Of a stretch of DNA of 14,826 nt, positions 14,208 to 14,826 are shown in pieces (positions within the stretch are counted from its first letter, which is position 1; each line of letters begins with the position of its first letter). This DNA is from Clostridiales bacterium (lineage in GTDB: Bacteria > Bacillota > Clostridia > Peptostreptococcales > Anaerovoracaceae): the NCBI GenBank assembly GCA_009778945.1, contig WRFF01000026.1:1-14826 (forward strand), in the 5' to 3' direction. The translations under genes and the position numbers were made by a program. The notes under the pieces are model-generated. The model worked only from the letters and a program-made list of their open reading frames with translations. It was not told the DNA's origin and made no database searches.

Positions 14208-14826
14208 ACTTGGGGATGCGGCTCGGGAATGCCGCGAAACAATAAAAGGGAGCAAGCATGGTTTGCCCGTTGTCGGACTCGAACACCTCGCGCCGTCAGA
14301 TATAACGTTATCCGATTGGAGCAAAGACAGCGACAACACGTTTACCAAGGCGTTTTATAAAGGACAAATGCTCTTTGGCCGCAGACGCGCCTATCTAAAA
14401 AAGGCTGCGCTTGCGCCGTTTGATGGTATATGCTCCGGCGACATCACGGTGATTGAAGCCAAGCCGGACATACTCCTGCCAGAATTGTTGCCGTTCATCA
14501 TACAAAATGACACGTTCTTTGATTTTGCAATCGGCAAATCTGCGGGTTCTCTTTCGCCCCGCGCGAAGTGGGAGCATTTGCGGGAGTTTGAATTTGAGCT
14601 ACCGGCCCTCGCAGAGCAACGCAAACTCGCAGACCTGCTTTGGGCGGCAAATACGGCTCGGGAAGCGTATAAAAAGCTCGTTTCTGAGACCGATGAACTT
14701 GTGAAATCGCAATTTATCGAGATGTTGAAGCTGTCGGGTGTGGATGAAAACTCGTTTGTGGAGCTTGAAAAAGTTTGTTGTCGCCCTCCACAAAATGGAG
14801 TTTATAAGAAAGCCACTGGCGAAGCC
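14197..14826 (+). CDS. hsdS: Type I specificity subunit HsdS, 3' end outside window
   Basis: DNA-recognition subunit that chooses the bipartite target for the methyltransferase. The frame is open for 210 codons to the right edge. The first target-recognition domain covers about residues 1-150 (GQMLFGRRRAYLKKAALAPF, SGDITVIEAK, KSAGSLSPRAKWEHL); the typical end FELPALAEQRKLADLL leads into the first coiled-coil spacer (about 160-190). A second recognition domain is beginning (FVELEKVC...PQNGVYKKATGEA). Full HsdS is about 400 residues, so roughly half is missing. ATG 14197 has GGAGG 8 nt upstream and overlaps the hsdM stop by 11 nt. Confidence 0.93.
   Translation, partial: MRIRLGDAARECRETIKGSKHGLPVVGLEHLAPSDITLSDWSKDSDNTFTKAFYKGQMLFGRRRAYLKKAALAPFDGICSGDITVIEAKPDILLPELLPFIIQNDTFFDFAIGKSAGSLSPRAKWEHLREFEFELPALAEQRKLADLLWAANTAREAYKKLVSETDELVKSQFIEMLKLSGVDENSFVELEKVCCRPPQNGVYKKATGEA

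Larger units (their letters stand above)
7869..14826. mobile_element. Integrative mobilizable/conjugative element in tRNA-Thr (left part only)
   Basis: The segment contains in order a tyrosine integrase, an excisionase-like gene, a symmetric noncoding region, mobC, and a restriction-modification-type cargo operon, all immediately after a tRNA 3' end. Base composition is less GC-rich than in the host genes on the left. Integration plus mobilisation genes point to an integrative mobilizable element or an integrative conjugative element. No relaxase, coupling protein or transfer apparatus is visible, so the class cannot be fixed, and the right end lies outside the window. The exact left boundary is uncertain by a few tens of bases. 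Confidence 0.8.

Overview
The window looks like a chromosome segment of a fairly GC-rich anaerobic member of the Clostridia (Bacillota). The main clues are a cysS - mrnC - rlmB - sigH gene order, which matches the conserved Bacillota cluster; a SigH (Spo0H)-type sigma factor, which suggests a spore-former lineage; and a G5 plus M23 cell-wall peptidase of clostridial type. I cannot assign a genus from the sequence alone.

Bases 1-7868 are host core genome, all on the plus strand: the 3' part of proS, a Nudix hydrolase 3 nt behind it, a membrane-anchored G5/M23 peptidase closed by a strong terminator, then a compact cysS / EamA transporter / mrnC / rlmB / sigH run in which the last four genes overlap by 4-11 nt. 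A tRNA-Thr(GGT) gene with its own promoter and encoded CCA follows sigH. The EamA gene is inserted in the usual cluster, and the yacP (rae1) gene usually found between rlmB and sigH is absent.

Bases from about 7869 to the right edge are a mobile element, apparently integrated at the 3' end of tRNA-Thr. It starts with a tyrosine integrase and a small excisionase-like helix-turn-helix gene, both leftward. A 300-nt symmetric region follows (nested inverted repeat plus two palindromes, a candidate oriT), then mobC. No relaxase and no right end are seen, so the element continues past the window. Base composition is visibly less GC-rich here than in the core part.

The cargo, from 10220 to the edge, is the most interesting part. 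One translationally coupled operon with a good promoter encodes (i) an 804-aa protein fusing an apparently intact ADP-ribosylglycohydrolase (ARH/DraG) domain to a complete type I HsdM DNA methyltransferase, (ii) a second, paralogous HsdM, and (iii) an HsdS specificity subunit cut by the window edge. It resembles a type I modification system built on two different M subunits, one carrying an ADP-ribose-removing domain. My inference is a defence or counter-defence system linking DNA methylation with reversal of ADP-ribosylation. No HsdR or ADP-ribosyltransferase is visible; either could lie downstream.
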